Of a stretch of 64,000 nt of DNA, positions 47,789 to 58,100 are shown piece by piece. Position 1 is the stretch's first letter, and each line of letters opens with the position of its first letter. The stretch is from Psychrobacter urativorans (lineage in GTDB: Bacteria; Pseudomonadota; Gammaproteobacteria; Pseudomonadales; Moraxellaceae). The stretch is taken from contig NZ_CAJHBR010000002.1 of NCBI RefSeq assembly GCF_904846695.1, positions 186,001 to 250,000 of the forward strand, in the 5' to 3' direction. The notes below the pieces were generated by a model, which was not told the origin of the DNA, made no database searches, and saw only the letters and a list, made by a program, of their open reading frames with translations. Made by a program: the position numbers and the translations under genes.

Positions 47789-50107
47789 ATGGCAGCCACT
47801 ATGAATGACGATAACCATCTACATACCGATAAAGAACAATTTGAACAAGCCGCACTTCATTACCACGAGTTTCCACGACCGGGTAAAATTTCAGTTACCC
47901 CTATCAAGCAATTAGCTAACCAACGTGATCTAGCCTTAGCTTATTCACCGGGGGTAGCAGTACCTTGTCTTGAGATTGAAAGAGATCCAAAACTAGCTGC
48001 TAGATATACCGCTCGTGCTAACCTAGTTGGTGTTATCACTAACGGTACTGCCGTACTTGGTCTAGGTAATATTGGTCCATTAGCTTCTAAGCCCGTTATG
48101 GAAGGTAAAGGCGTATTATTCAAGAAGTTCGCTGGTATCGATGTTTTCGATCTAGAAATAGCCCAAAATGATCCTGACAAATTTATCGAAGCGGTTGCCG
48201 CTCTTGAGCCGACCTTTGGTGGTATCAACTTAGAAGATATCAAAGCGCCAGAATGTTTCAAAATTGAGCGCGAATTACGTAAGCGCATGAACATTCCAGT
48301 ATTCCATGATGACCAGCACGGTACTTCTATCATTGTTGCTGCCGCTATGCTCAACGCTTTGACTCTTATCGATAAAAAAATCGAAGACATCAAAATCGTT
48401 TGTTCTGGCGCCGGTGCGGCTGCCATCTCTTGCCTAGATATTATTTGTGCCCTTGGGGTCAACAAAGAGAACTTATATGTCTCTGACTCTCGTGGCATCA
48501 TCACAACTAGCCGTGAAAACTTAGACGAAACTAAGCAGCGCTATGCTCGTGATACTCAAGCTACTAACATCGATGAGATCATGGACGATGTCGATATGTT
48601 CTTAGGTTTGTCTATGCCGGGAACTATTACTGCTGATATGGTTCGCCGTATGGCAAAAGACCCTATCATCTTTGCTCTTGCCAATCCAACTCCAGAGATC
48701 ATGCCAGAAGAAGCACATGCCGTTCGCCCTGACGTTATCATGGCTACTGGTCGCTCGGATTATCCTAACCAAGTAAACAATGCTTTATGCTTCCCTTATA
48801 TTTTCCGTGGGGCATTAGATGTAGGCGCAACTACAGTTAACGAAGAGATGAAAATCGCTTGTGTCCGTGCAATCGCTGCTATGGCCCATGTTGAAGCTAC
48901 GCCAACAGCCAACGTCAAAAGCCTTGAGACGGTTAAGAGCTTCGGTCGTGAATATCTAATTCCAGGACCTCTAGAGCCAAACTTAATCATCGAGATTGCC
49001 TCTGCTGTCGCCCAAGCCGCTATGGATTCAGGTGTAGCGACGCTACCAATCGAGGACATGCAAGCCTATCGTCAGCGTCTATCTGAGTTTGTGTATAACT
49101 CAGCATTCGTCATGAAGCCGGTTTTTGCTCGCGCTAAATCTGCCCCTAAACGTATTGTGTACTGTGAAGGCGAAGATAATAACGTTCTGCTTGCGGTACA
49201 AGTTGTCGTCGATGAGAAACTGGCACAACCTATCTTAATCGGCCGTACAGCAATTATCGAAACCAATATCAACAGACTAGGTCTGCGTCTAAAAGACGGT
49301 GAAAATATTACTATCATCAATATTGATGACGATGAGCGCTATAAAGACTACTGGCAGCGCTACTATGAGCAGAACAAACGTCGCGGTGTGAGTATCGAGC
49401 TGGCACGTCGTGATGTACGTCGTAAGACCTCTTTAATTGGGGCTTTACTAGTACAAAATGGCGATGCTGATGGCATGATTTGTGGTACCTTTAGCCATTA
49501 TCAGCTACATCTACAATACGTTGAAAGCGTTATTGGCAAAAAGCAAGGCGTCAAAGACTTTTATGCAATGAACGCTGTATTGATGCAAGACCGTAATATC
49601 TTTATTGCTGATACTTATATCCATGAAGATCCTACGGCTGAGCAATTGGCTGAAATGACTGTATTGGCTGCCAATCAGCTGCATCGCTTCGGTATTGTCC
49701 CACGAGTTGCTTTAGTATCACACTCAAGCTATGGTACTTCAAACCGCGCTAGTGCGGTAAAAATGCGCAAAGTATTCCAATTGTTATTAGACATGAAAGT
49801 AGACTTTGAGTTTGATGGCGAAATGCAAGGCGATGCCGCCTTAAATGAGCACATCCGTCTAGAAGATTTCCCATCAACTAGATTTAAGGGTGCGGCAAAC
49901 TTACTCATCTTACCAACTTTAGATGCGGCAAACATTGCCTTTAACTTACTCAAAACCGCAACCAATAGCACCTCTATTGGCCCTATCCTATTAGGTGCAA
50001 ACAAGCCGGTGCATATCTTAACCCCTTCAGCAACCGCTCGCCGTATCGTCAATATGACTGCACTTGCTGTAACGGAAGCTCAAGACTTAGAAAACGAACA
50101 GCAATAG
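47789..50107 (+). CDS. maeB: NADP-dependent malic enzyme (MaeB type)
   Basis: A 772-residue enzyme of two parts. Residues 1 to about 430 are the malic enzyme ([48 protein letters not shown]). The rest is a phosphotransacetylase-like domain ([37 protein letters not shown]), known in MaeB as regulatory rather than catalytic. It decarboxylates malate to pyruvate with NADPH production. Two ATG codons 12 bases apart are possible starts and neither has a strong ribosome site; the first is used. Confidence 0.95.
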   Translation: MAATMNDDNHLHTDKEQFEQAALHYHEFPRPGKISVTPIKQLANQRDLALAYSPGVAVPCLEIERDPKLAARYTARANLVGVITNGTAVLGLGNIGPLASKPVMEGKGVLFKKFAGIDVFDLEIAQNDPDKFIEAVAALEPTFGGINLEDIKAPECFKIERELRKRMNIPVFHDDQHGTSIIVAAAMLNALTLIDKKIEDIKIVCSGAGAAAISCLDIICALGVNKENLYVSDSRGIITTSRENLDETKQRYARDTQATNIDEIMDDVDMFLGLSMPGTITADMVRRMAKDPIIFALANPTPEIMPEEAHAVRPDVIMATGRSDYPNQVNNALCFPYIFRGALDVGATTVNEEMKIACVRAIAAMAHVEATPTANVKSLETVKSFGREYLIPGPLEPNLIIEIASAVAQAAMDSGVATLPIEDMQAYRQRLSEFVYNSAFVMKPVFARAKSAPKRIVYCEGEDNNVLLAVQVVVDEKLAQPILIGRTAIIETNINRLGLRLKDGENITIINIDDDERYKDYWQRYYEQNKRRGVSIELARRDVRRKTSLIGALLVQNGDADGMICGTFSHYQLHLQYVESVIGKKQGVKDFYAMNAVLMQDRNIFIADTYIHEDPTAEQLAEMTVLAANQLHRFGIVPRVALVSHSSYGTSNRASAVKMRKVFQLLLDMKVDFEFDGEMQGDAALNEHIRLEDFPSTRFKGAANLLILPTLDAANIAFNLLKTATNSTSIGPILLGANKPVHILTPSATARRIVNMTALAVTEAQDLENEQQ

Positions 50108-50178
50108 TAGTTGTTAGATAGTCATAATTTATGGGCTCAAAAGCAGCTAGCGTTTTAGACCTTAGCTGTCTGTTATAA

Positions 50179-50229
50179 TAAAGCCAGTCAACGTCATTAT
50201 ACTTGATGCCGTTGGTTGGCTTTTTTTTG
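50179..50229 (+). terminator. Terminator after maeB
   Basis: AAGCCAGTCAACG at 50181-50193 pairs with CGTTGGTTGGCTT at 50210-50222 (two G-U pairs), followed by eight T. Confidence 0.85.
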
Positions 50230-50275
50230 CTTACTATTTGTTATTTATTTTAAAACTCAATGACAAGAGGTTGAG

Positions 50276-51505
50276 ATGCAAGTTTATCTGGTTGGTGGTG
50301 CGGTACGTGATCAGCTATTAGGACGCCCAATAAAGGACAAAGACTTTGTAGTAGTAGGGACAACGGTAGATGCTATGTTGGCAGCAGGGTTTCAACAAGT
50401 CGGCGCTGACTTTCCAGTATTTTTGCACCCCGTTACTCATGGAGAGTATGCACTAGCCCGTACTGAGCGTAAACAAGGCCATGGCTATCAAGGTTTTAAG
50501 GTACATGCCAGCAGTGAAGTCACGCTAAAGGAAGATTTGCAGCGTCGTGATTTGACGGTTAATGCTATGGCTATTGAAGTGACTAGCTTAACTGACGACA
50601 CCCCTATTACTGATACAGTGGTGGATTACTATGGCGGCCTAGAAGATATGGCTACTAAGACTTTACGCCATGTTTCAGAGGCTTTTAGTGAAGATCCGCT
50701 ACGAGTACTTAGGACAGCGCGCTTTTATAGCCGCTATTATGACTTGGGCTTTACTATAGCTACTCAAACGCTAGAACTAATGACCCAACTGGTCAGCTCA
50801 GGCGAGCTTACGCATTTAAGCGCAGAGCGGATTTGGCAAGAGTCTAGTCGCGCTACAATGCAGGACTCACCACAAGTTTATTGGCAGCAACTGTTCGATA
50901 TTGGTGCTTTGGTCGATTATTTCGCGCCTTTACAGCAGGCTTGGAGGCACACTCATATCCGCGAAACGGTTCAAACTGCCTTATACTTTGCAGGGCAGAT
51001 GCAATTGAACTTATCGCAGCGTTGGGCGCTATTAATGGCGAGTATTGATCCAACCTTATTTGACTATGCCGATCAGCACCCTTCTAAACACAACAATGGC
51101 ATCATAAATAATAAAGATGCAGCAACCATTAAGGCTGTAGCCGAGATCACTAGCACAGGCGATAACGCTAAAGTACCTAAAGCCCAGACTCAATTCGCTA
51201 GTCTATTCGTGCAACAAGCACACAAACTAGCCATGATTAACCAGCTAAGCGCCGCTGAAACAATAGATCTGCTTCAAGCTTGTAGTGCGCATAAAGACCC
51301 TAATAAGCTCTCACAATTATTAGTCACTAGCCAACTGCTACAGCTGGCACGGAAACATCGACGAACTATGCTAGCCCTCAATAGCTTTCACGCCATTACT
51401 ATGGACAGTATAGACCCGCAGCTGAAGGGCGCTGCTATTGGTGCAGCGTTACGCCAAACCCGTATTGAACACTTACAAGCCGCCAGCAGCCAGACGTCGC
51501 TATGA
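50276..51505 (+). CDS. cca: CCA-adding tRNA nucleotidyltransferase, HD motif degenerate
   Basis: A 409-residue enzyme that adds or repairs the CCA end of tRNAs. VYLVGGAVRDQLLG and KDKDFVVVG contain the catalytic aspartates; RRDLTVNAMA and LRVLRTARFYSRY complete the head domain. E. coli Cca (412 residues) also has an HD phosphohydrolase part with HDLGK. At that place here (about residues 225-270) the protein reads RWALLMASIDPTLFDY, and no HD dyad is seen, so phosphatase and phosphodiesterase activities are probably lost. The stop overlaps the start of folM by four bases (ATGA). Confidence 0.92.
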   Translation: MQVYLVGGAVRDQLLGRPIKDKDFVVVGTTVDAMLAAGFQQVGADFPVFLHPVTHGEYALARTERKQGHGYQGFKVHASSEVTLKEDLQRRDLTVNAMAIEVTSLTDDTPITDTVVDYYGGLEDMATKTLRHVSEAFSEDPLRVLRTARFYSRYYDLGFTIATQTLELMTQLVSSGELTHLSAERIWQESSRATMQDSPQVYWQQLFDIGALVDYFAPLQQAWRHTHIRETVQTALYFAGQMQLNLSQRWALLMASIDPTLFDYADQHPSKHNNGIINNKDAATIKAVAEITSTGDNAKVPKAQTQFASLFVQQAHKLAMINQLSAAETIDLLQACSAHKDPNKLSQLLVTSQLLQLARKHRRTMLALNSFHAITMDSIDPQLKGAAIGAALRQTRIEHLQAASSQTSL

Positions 51506-52338
51506 GTGTTATAGAGCCACTAACGCCTTATGACAAAGGGGCGGCTCATCGTCAGCCTCCTTTGAACCACGCTGATAATGCAGCAGTGATGCTAGTTACT
51601 GGTAGCGCTAAACGTATCGGTGCATCTATTGTGCAAGCTGCCCATGCTAAAGGCTATCGAGTTATCATTCACTGTAATAGCAGTCGAGCAGCAGCCGACG
51701 TCTTAGCTGGCAAGCTCAATCGGCAGCGTACTGACAGCGCCCTAGTACTAGTTGCCGACTTAGCATTAGTCAATGACTCTGTTAGCTTAAACGAATTTAG
51801 CCAAACAGTGATTGCAGCTTTTGGACAGTTGGATGTACTAGTACATAATGCATCGCGGTTTTATCCGACCCCTATTGCTACTATCGATGCTCAGCACTGG
51901 GATGAGCTGTTTTTGACTAATGCCAAAGCGCCTTTATTACTCAGTCAAGCGCTACTGCCCTATTTGCAGGCTCAGCAAGGCTGCATTATCAGCCTGTTAG
52001 ACATTCATGCACATGACAAGCCCTTTAATGGTTACAGCCTATACAACATGGCTAAGGCGGCTCAGCATATGATGGTACAATCGCTAGCATTAGAGCTAGC
52101 TCCTTTGGTCAGAGTCAATGGCGTAGCTCCTGGAGTCAATATCCTACCGGATGCCGATAGCGATCAAGCGCTTGATAAAACTCAGCAACCTAATATCATC
52201 GCCTCTATCCCTTTGCAACGTATTGGTAGCCCAGCAGATATTGCCCAAAGCGTACTTTTTTTGGCACAAGCCAGCTATATTACTGGGCATATCATTAACG
52301 TCGATGGTGGTCGTAGTTTGACTCTAGCAGGGGGTTAA
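51502..52338 (+). CDS. folM: Pteridine reductase / dihydromonapterin reductase FolM-like
   Basis: A 278-residue short-chain dehydrogenase. The cofactor motif is TGSAKRIG at residues 34-41, with the Arg typical of pteridine reductases in place of the usual third glycine. NASRFYPTP and the catalytic YNMAK follow, and the C terminus has GHIINVDGGRSL. These enzymes reduce dihydromonapterin or dihydrofolate with NADPH. It is translationally coupled to cca through an ATGA overlap. The first 27 residues are an extra polar lead. Confidence 0.87.
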   Translation: MSVIEPLTPYDKGAAHRQPPLNHADNAAVMLVTGSAKRIGASIVQAAHAKGYRVIIHCNSSRAAADVLAGKLNRQRTDSALVLVADLALVNDSVSLNEFSQTVIAAFGQLDVLVHNASRFYPTPIATIDAQHWDELFLTNAKAPLLLSQALLPYLQAQQGCIISLLDIHAHDKPFNGYSLYNMAKAAQHMMVQSLALELAPLVRVNGVAPGVNILPDADSDQALDKTQQPNIIASIPLQRIGSPADIAQSVLFLAQASYITGHIINVDGGRSLTLAGG

Positions 52339-52391
52339 GCTAAAAAAAGCAGTTATTATCTAATAATATTGCCCTAGAGCGTATCTTTTAC

Positions 52392-52419
52392 TTGAAAAGT
52401 TGAAAAAATCAGGTATCAT
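52392..52419 (+). promoter_or_regulatory. Likely tRNA promoter
   Basis: TTGAAA at 52392-52397 and TATCAT at 52414-52419 are separated by 16 bases and end 17 bases before the tRNA. This is a reasonable sigma-70 promoter. Confidence 0.5.
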
Positions 52420-52435
52420 TAGCCGTCTGACGTTA

Positions 52436-52512
52436 GGGCCCATAGCTCAGTTGGTTAGAGCAGAGGACTCATAATCCTTTGGTCGTAGGTTCAAGTCCTA
52501 CTGGGCCCACCA
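52436..52512 (+). tRNA. tRNA with anticodon CAU, probably tRNA-Ile2 (reads AUA)
   Basis: A 77-base tRNA with encoded CCA. The acceptor stem pairs GGGCCCA with TGGGCCC, the D arm is AGCTCAGTTGGTTAGAGC, the anticodon loop is CTCATAA and the T arm contains GTTCAAGTC. CAU can mean Met or, after lysidine modification by TilS, Ile. C at positions 4 and 5 paired with G at 69 and 68 and the resemblance to E. coli tRNA-Ile2 favour Ile2; Met cannot be excluded. It marks the left edge of a foreign island. Confidence 0.93.
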
Positions 52513-52524
52513 TATTAGCAGTAC

Positions 52525-52560
52525 CTAAAAAGGTTTACATTAATTTGTAAGCCTTTTTTA
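52525..52560 (+). terminator. Terminator after the tRNA
   Basis: AAAAAGGTTTACA at 52527-52539 pairs with TGTAAGCCTTTTT (one G-U pair) around a short loop, then a T run. Confidence 0.85.
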
Positions 52561-52706
52561 TTGTTTAGATTTTATTCAAATATGTCGAAGGTCTTTGCTA
52601 ACAATACAAAACTGAAACTCAATTGTTGTTTAGTAGGTACTGCTCCAGATAGATAAGAACACTTCAAAGTAAAGATGAAGGGCTAAATTACCAGCAGGAG
52701 AATACT

Positions 52707-52780
52707 ATGAAGAAGATATGCTTTACTGACAATTAAATCGTCAATATCCTCAAACAAGCACAACAGGGTGTGCCTATCGC
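52707..52780 (+). pseudogene. IS3-family transposase orfA remnant
   Basis: From the ATG the frame reads MKKICFTDN, a stop, then IVNILKQAQQGVPIA. This is the usual start of IS3-type OrfA proteins (MKK.RFT..QI...LK). A CAA to TAA change gives the stop, and the sequence is cut after about 25 codons where it meets integrase-like sequence. An AGCAGGAG ribosome site precedes the ATG. The rest of the element is missing. Confidence 0.72.
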
Positions 52781-52849
52781 TGGCAAGGGAAGCAGCAATC
52801 GCTCACTTTGGGCAAGTATGCAGTGATTACAGCAATCAATAGGAATTGA
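52775..52849 (+). pseudogene. Tyrosine integrase remnant (arm-binding domain)
   Basis: The frame encodes YRWQGKQQSLTLGKYAVIT, matching the N-terminal arm-binding region of P4-type integrases (DUF4102), where R..GK...LTLG.Y is usual. Only about 20 codons remain and a stop follows. Such integrases enter the chromosome at tRNA 3' ends, and this scrap lies about 260 bases from one. Confidence 0.65.
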
Positions 52850-53091
52850 ATATAAGCTATATCTGTAGCAGACCACAACCACTGCATGAACTCATCCCCC
52901 AAGCCCTCAATCCGCTTTCGGATCGCACTCGCATAGCGGCTAGATGTTTTATCAGACTTCTTCTGTAGAATATTATGCTCTACTATCAAAGCTTTCAACT
53001 CATCTTCAGGTAACTTTTTAAGAAGCGCCTCTGCGATAACTCTCGTTTTTGTAAGTAGTAGACTGCCCCCAATCAGGTCGCCTAGATAGGC
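52850..53091 (-). pseudogene. BrxA-like (DUF1819) fragment, degraded BREX gene
   Basis: The minus frame from 53091 reads AYLGDLIGGSLLLTKTRVIA, then EALLKKLPEDELKALIVEHN, then ILQKKSDKTSSRYASAIRKR and IEGLGDEFMQWLW. The order GGSLLL..(T/S)R..A, then NILQK.S..T..R....IR.R, then L.DE follows the N-terminal half of BrxA of BREX systems as I recall it. An in-frame stop lies just upstream at 53092-53094, and the downstream end runs into the antisense of the integrase scrap. BrxA is about 200 residues, so roughly 80 remain. No other BREX gene is visible. The assignment is from memory. Confidence 0.5.
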
Positions 53092-53414
53092 TTATATATC
53101 TACTGCACGCCTAGCACTATCAGTGATTTGATTAACTGCCTCCAATAAGATCAGTAAATTTTGTAATCATATCGAAATAAGGCATTGCTCTGTCATATGT
53201 TCTAAATATGTCACAAGCATTTAATAGTACATATTAGGGAAAAGCATAATCAGGGTTGACATACTTTCCCTTTTTGATTTTGAAAACCGCTATTGTGACA
53301 ACTTTAAATCATGATTTTATTAGCCCAACTCACGCAAATTTTTATGCATAGTTGTGATAAATCCACATCAGTTTTCAATAAGCGATTAATCATAAAATTG
53401 ATATGATTAAAGTA

Positions 53415-54476
53415 TCAGCTTCTCAATCTGGGTAATAGCTCAGGGTTGATAGTACGTAGCCTCATATTTAATTCTGGTGACCAGACTAGGTCTTCATGCT
53501 CTACAGCTACTTGGTAAGCCCATTGGCTAATAGTTTCTGAACGCTTCTGGTTACTTATGAAGCCAATACCGTCTGTTTGTTGTTCAATAACTTGTCCGTA
53601 TTGTTGGTTACGCCTCAACCACTTCTCGTAAAACCTCTCCTCAGCCAGATAGTCACGTTTACTGTTATTACATGTATGATCAGTCAGTACAAAATTATGA
53701 GTCGTATCATTGGGATATTTTGACCAAGGTACAAAATGATCAACTTCGATGTCTTTTTTTAATGGTTTTTGACAGTAGAAACACTGACCCTGCTGAGTTT
53801 CATTGAGTATAGGTACTAACAAGCTTAGATCTTGACGCGATTTGTTAAACAAAAAATCTTGTAGATCAATGTCATTACTGAAATATAATTGGTTGTGACG
53901 ATTGTCCCGTACAAACTCTGTCCAGTATTGTTGGCAAAGCTTATGTATTATCTGACTAAAACGCGCAAAGCAGTAAGCGATCCCAGACTTTAATATGATT
54001 ACTTTTTCTCTTGAGTTATAGATATAGAAGAATTCACGGCTAACTTTATCTTCTGCACTTTGTAGATACTTGGCAGGGTTGCTTTTAATGGTTCGAGCTA
54101 TTTCTTTAATAGTTGATTGCCACTTTTTGACATTATGTGTCCGAGCTATATTTAAGTTAGTAGTCTTAGTTTCTTGTTGCAGGGTTAAAATACTAGTGAT
54201 GACCTTAGCTTGGCCTGTTGTACTGCTTTGCTTCAATATAGATTCACCATACTGATCTGAGAACGGTAATGCTTGTGTCCAATAAAGCTGCATAAACTGC
54301 TCTGCTAACTGCTCATAAGAAATAAAGCATTCACTGTTATCACTAATCCCAGACTCTATAGAAAGGTTGGTTACTGCGATTAATAATGCAAATTTATAGG
54401 TCGAGGTATAAGAGCTAGATTCAAGCAACCATTGAATACGTCTTAGGAAGTTAAGCTGAAATTCTGCTGTGGGCAC
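53415..54476 (-). CDS. HNH endonuclease domain protein, candidate accessory defence nuclease
   Basis: A 353-residue protein. The first 220 residues are a helical domain of unknown role (EFQLNFLRRIQWLLESSSYT, then YKFALLIAVTNLSIE). An HNH module follows: Cys232 and Cys235 in CFYCQKPL, Asp246-His247 in EVDHFVPWSKYP, and HNFVLTDHTCNNSKRDYL with the last zinc cysteine (Cys269) and metal-site residues. All catalytic elements look intact. It should cut DNA. The same two-part layout is common in defence islands. It lies about 650 bases downstream of zorD on the same strand with a broken exonuclease between, so it is probably not part of the Zorya operon. Confidence 0.8.
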   Translation of the reverse strand: MPTAEFQLNFLRRIQWLLESSSYTSTYKFALLIAVTNLSIESGISDNSECFISYEQLAEQFMQLYWTQALPFSDQYGESILKQSSTTGQAKVITSILTLQQETKTTNLNIARTHNVKKWQSTIKEIARTIKSNPAKYLQSAEDKVSREFFYIYNSREKVIILKSGIAYCFARFSQIIHKLCQQYWTEFVRDNRHNQLYFSNDIDLQDFLFNKSRQDLSLLVPILNETQQGQCFYCQKPLKKDIEVDHFVPWSKYPNDTTHNFVLTDHTCNNSKRDYLAEERFYEKWLRRNQQYGQVIEQQTDGIGFISNQKRSETISQWAYQVAVEHEDLVWSPELNMRLRTINPELLPRLRS

Positions 54477-55122
54477 TATGAGAATCCTTAGAGGGGCGAT
54501 TAATTAACTCGCTGTAATTCAGACTTATACCACTAAGCTTTTGATTATGTAATGCTTGGCCTATAAATGAAGCTGTTTTATCTAGCCAGCCCTAGTTTAG
54601 TCCTCATATATGTAATTTCATAGGTTGGCGATCACTTAATCAAAAAATCTGATAAATTATAGCTATTACCAATTTATATGTTAATTGATCACTTACTATT
54701 AGCTATCTGATCCGATGCTAATCACATCAAATATTTCACTACTTTAAATCTCATCCTCAAATAAGAACTACGAATAAAATTATGACTACTTTTATATTCG
54801 ACACATAAACGACAGGACTGAAGCGGCCTATTCTATTGTTGAGATAAACGATAGCAAGGTGACGGTATTACAGGCGCCAAGAGCGAAGCGCTTTAACCCT
54901 CTCAAAGAAATTAGCTTGGGATCTATGGCGATACAGAAATCAAACTACGCAGCTTAATTTTATTTGATTAGTGTCTTATGCTTGGGAGGGTTACCGTTCC
55001 AGTTTTATTATGGATTGACTATATATTTCGTACCAACAGCTATGTATTTAAATTCATATAACTCATTTAAAATATATTTATTAATAGTCAATGTTTAAAC
55101 GCCTTTTTCTTAAAAAAATGAA
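54477..55122. other. Region between zorD and HNH gene
   Basis: 646 bases. The only recognisable content is the broken exonuclease at 54782-54957. The rest has stops in every frame. Confidence 0.6.
54782..54957 (+). pseudogene. Broken DnaQ-like 3'-5' exonuclease
   Basis: The first frame reads MTTFIFDT, a stop, then TTGLKRPILL. This is the DEDD exonuclease motif I (FDTETTGL) with the second acid turned into a stop. The reading then continues in another frame as EAAYSIVEINDSKVTV, QAPRAKRFNPLKEISLGSMA, matching the next conserved stretch (RFNP.K.I..GA.AT). It ends after about 58 codons, so motifs II and III are lost. It lies on the opposite strand to the flanking genes. Confidence 0.65.
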
Positions 55123-58100
55123 TCAATAAATCGACTGAATCAGTTCTTGAGTCAGCTCTACGTTTGGCTTCAACATATCATCAGCAAGACTACGCTTACT
55201 TGATAGTAGCTTATCCAGTTTGATTTCAAAGGTTTCAAAATCATCTGCTGCAATAGATGGGTAATAAACAAAAACCTCTTTATCTTGCCCAATTCGGTAG
55301 GCTCTATCGGTTGCTTGGTCCTCCTTAGCGGGGTTCCAACTTCGTGTATAATGAATTACATGATTCGCTTTTTGGATATTTACTCCAAAGCCAACTGCCA
55401 CCGTGGATAAAATAATCACATTAAAACCATCCATTTCTTGGAACTTATCAATAATACCCTGCCGAGTTAAGCCTACTCTGCTGTTAGTGTTGGAATCTCC
55501 GTTCACTGTAGTAACATTTAATCCAAATCGCTCAAGAAGAAGGCGTTTTAAGAACACTTGAATAGCCCTGAACTCAGTAAAAATAATAACCTTCTCATCT
55601 TTTTGTTTTATACTCTCTAAAGTCTTTATTAACCATTCAGCTTTAGGTGAATCTTTGATAGTCGCTTGTTCTAGCAAATTTAGAGGATGAGCACAAATCA
55701 TTCGCATGTCATGTAGTGCTTTTAACATAACGCCTTTATGGCCTTGCTCAGATAAACGTCTATAATCATTTGATACTTGTTTATATAGTGTGCGTTGTAA
55801 CGTTGATATTTGAATATTTTTACAATCATTAATTTCGTGTTTTGCTGGTAACTCAGCGACATCGTGCTTCATACGTCTTAATACTTGTGGCTCAATCAAC
55901 TTACGAAGGTAATCTATTATCGCGTTGTCTTCATCGTCTTTCTTTTCAATAGGACGTCGATACTCTTTATTAAATTCGCTAAGCGAACCTATCAGATTTT
56001 CTTGAATGAAATCAAATAAGCACCATAGATCAACAAGTGAGTTTTCTACAGGCGTGCCTGTACAAGCAATCTTAAAATCTGCTTTTTGAGCTTTAGCCGC
56101 TTTAGTAACCATTGCAGTAGGCACTTTTATTTTTTGGGCTTCATCACATATCATGATACTCCAATCTACCCTTCCTAAAGAAAACTCAAGGTCTCGCATT
56201 GTTTCATAAGTAGTCAATACGATATCTGCACCGCCTAACCAATTTTCTTCAAGTAGATTCGTTATTCCATAATCATTTCTTAATTGAGAAGATATTAAGT
56301 GCTTCGGTATTTTTCGCTGTTTTAAGTTATCTCCATATAAGCTTAGAACCTTACCAAACTTTGCGCTAAAAAATCTATTGATTTCAGCCTCCCAGTTCTC
56401 CAATAAAGAAACTGGCGCTACTACTAATGCAGGCTTTTTATCTTCTGTGTTTTCTAAGTACTCACCAATAAAACAAAGTAACTGCAAAGTTTTTCCTAAT
56501 CCCATATCGTCCGCTAATAAGCAGCCGCTTACCTGAATTGGTGCATACTCATATAGGTTTTGTAGCCAAGCGATACCATACTCCTGATGCTTTTTCAGAC
56601 TAAATTCTTGGCTTCTAAAACTTGATGGCAATCTGGCCTGAGGGCGATTACTTTCATCAAAAGTTAGAACCTCCGCTCGCTTCTTAGTAAAGTCAGCCTC
56701 ATCGATATTATTGGCAATCAATAAGGTAGATTTTTTCTTTGTTTCATCAGGTTTTGGCTGCTCTTGCTCTATGTCGTTTTCCGCTAGGTCATCACTCTTT
56801 GAATCACGCAGATCATTAAGTAATTTTTTTGCATCATCTAATGGAATAGAGACGTTGCTGTCCGGATGTAGAACGAAGCTCTCGCCTTCTGCCTCTGCAT
56901 GCTGGATACGTTGCTCAAGTAGTTCAGTAGTGGCATCAGTATTATCAGAAGTAAATTGAGATAAATCGGCTGACTCATCTATAAGATTCTGTGGTAACCA
57001 TTCGGATTCGCCACTATCTTTTTGAATGGCTTCAGAGCTCAGTTTCTCAGCTTCACCAATCCCTATCACTCTATCGCTGTAATTGCTTAAATCTAGCACT
57101 GTTTTAGCTTGCAATTCATCATCATACTGCTGAATTTTTTCTAGATCACTTTTCAGTTCTTCTATCAGATTATCTAAGTAGTTTGTTCTGTCTATACTGT
57201 AACCTGCCCATAGGAACACAGGTGATGATCGCTCATAAGTAGCAACAAAGTGTTGAGCTTGCGCTAGATTTGAAAGCTCTAAAATAACAGGGTCTTGTGC
57301 TCTACTTGAGTTTTCGTGCAAAGTTAACTGAGCGGAACTAAAATGCGATGCTTCATCATAGGTTTTATCTACTAGCAAACGGTAGGTATAGATTTCTGCA
57401 TCTTCTTTGGATTGTTCAAAGCCCTCTGGAGATATAACCTCTATCGCATCCTCCCCTAACTGAGCAAAAGGATTATGTAAAAAGGTCTGTGCACGCTCGC
57501 CAGTTATGCGTCGATTTGGCATCTTCTTAATTTCATTTAGTACACTCTTAACTTGCGGCTCGATGATAACGTGTGCCAAGCCACCTTCTGGTAAGCTGAT
57601 TGTATATTCATCTTGCACTTCATTATACTTATCAAAAGTTTGTAACCAATTCGAGGGCGAATCTTTGAAATCAGGCTGAACCTCCACCACTGACTCTGTA
57701 CTAACCAAGTTTTTACGAAGGTTAAGTTGCAGCTCATCTGGGGCTAGTACGATGGTTTTACGTAGGAACTCATCTAAGTTCGCCTCACTTTTATTTGCTA
57801 AACCACGTATTTGTGCCCAATACTTTTGATTTATTGATTTATCTTTATCCGTAATACGAGAGAACTCTTTAATTTTCTCTAATAACTTCCAAGTACTTTC
57901 GTTTAATAAATACTCTTTACTAGTAAGACTAATAATCGCGCCTGTTCGTTTGACTGAGCCTTTAAACTTAACCTTGCTTTTATCACACCAACCATCCAGA
58001 ATAATTTGGAAATTAGAATCGCTTATACCATTTTCACTACGAATTATCGGGTATAAATCATTTGATAGCGGCAAGTTGAGCAAATTAATGACATCGCTAT

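Larger units (their letters stand above)
52561..53414. other. Debris region between tRNA and HNH gene
   Basis: Apart from the IS3, integrase and BrxA-like scraps listed separately, nothing codes convincingly in these 850 bases. Two minus-strand bits, MITKFTDLIGGS and AVNQITDSARRAVDI, lie between 53100 and 53180 and end in stops. They may come from the same broken gene or another one. Confidence 0.6.

Noticed and set aside
52436-52512. Duplicate tRNA end as an attachment site inside the window
   Set aside because: No second copy of the tRNA 3' sequence was seen up to 64000; the other island edge must be outside.
52774-52849. C-terminal part of the leftward 74-codon frame as BrxA sequence
   Set aside because: These codons are the antisense of the integrase scrap, so only the part above 52850 was kept as BrxA-like.
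53415-54476. HNH gene as ZorE of a type II Zorya
   Set aside because: zorC and zorD are both present, the HNH gene is not in the operon, and it has a long unrelated N-terminal region.
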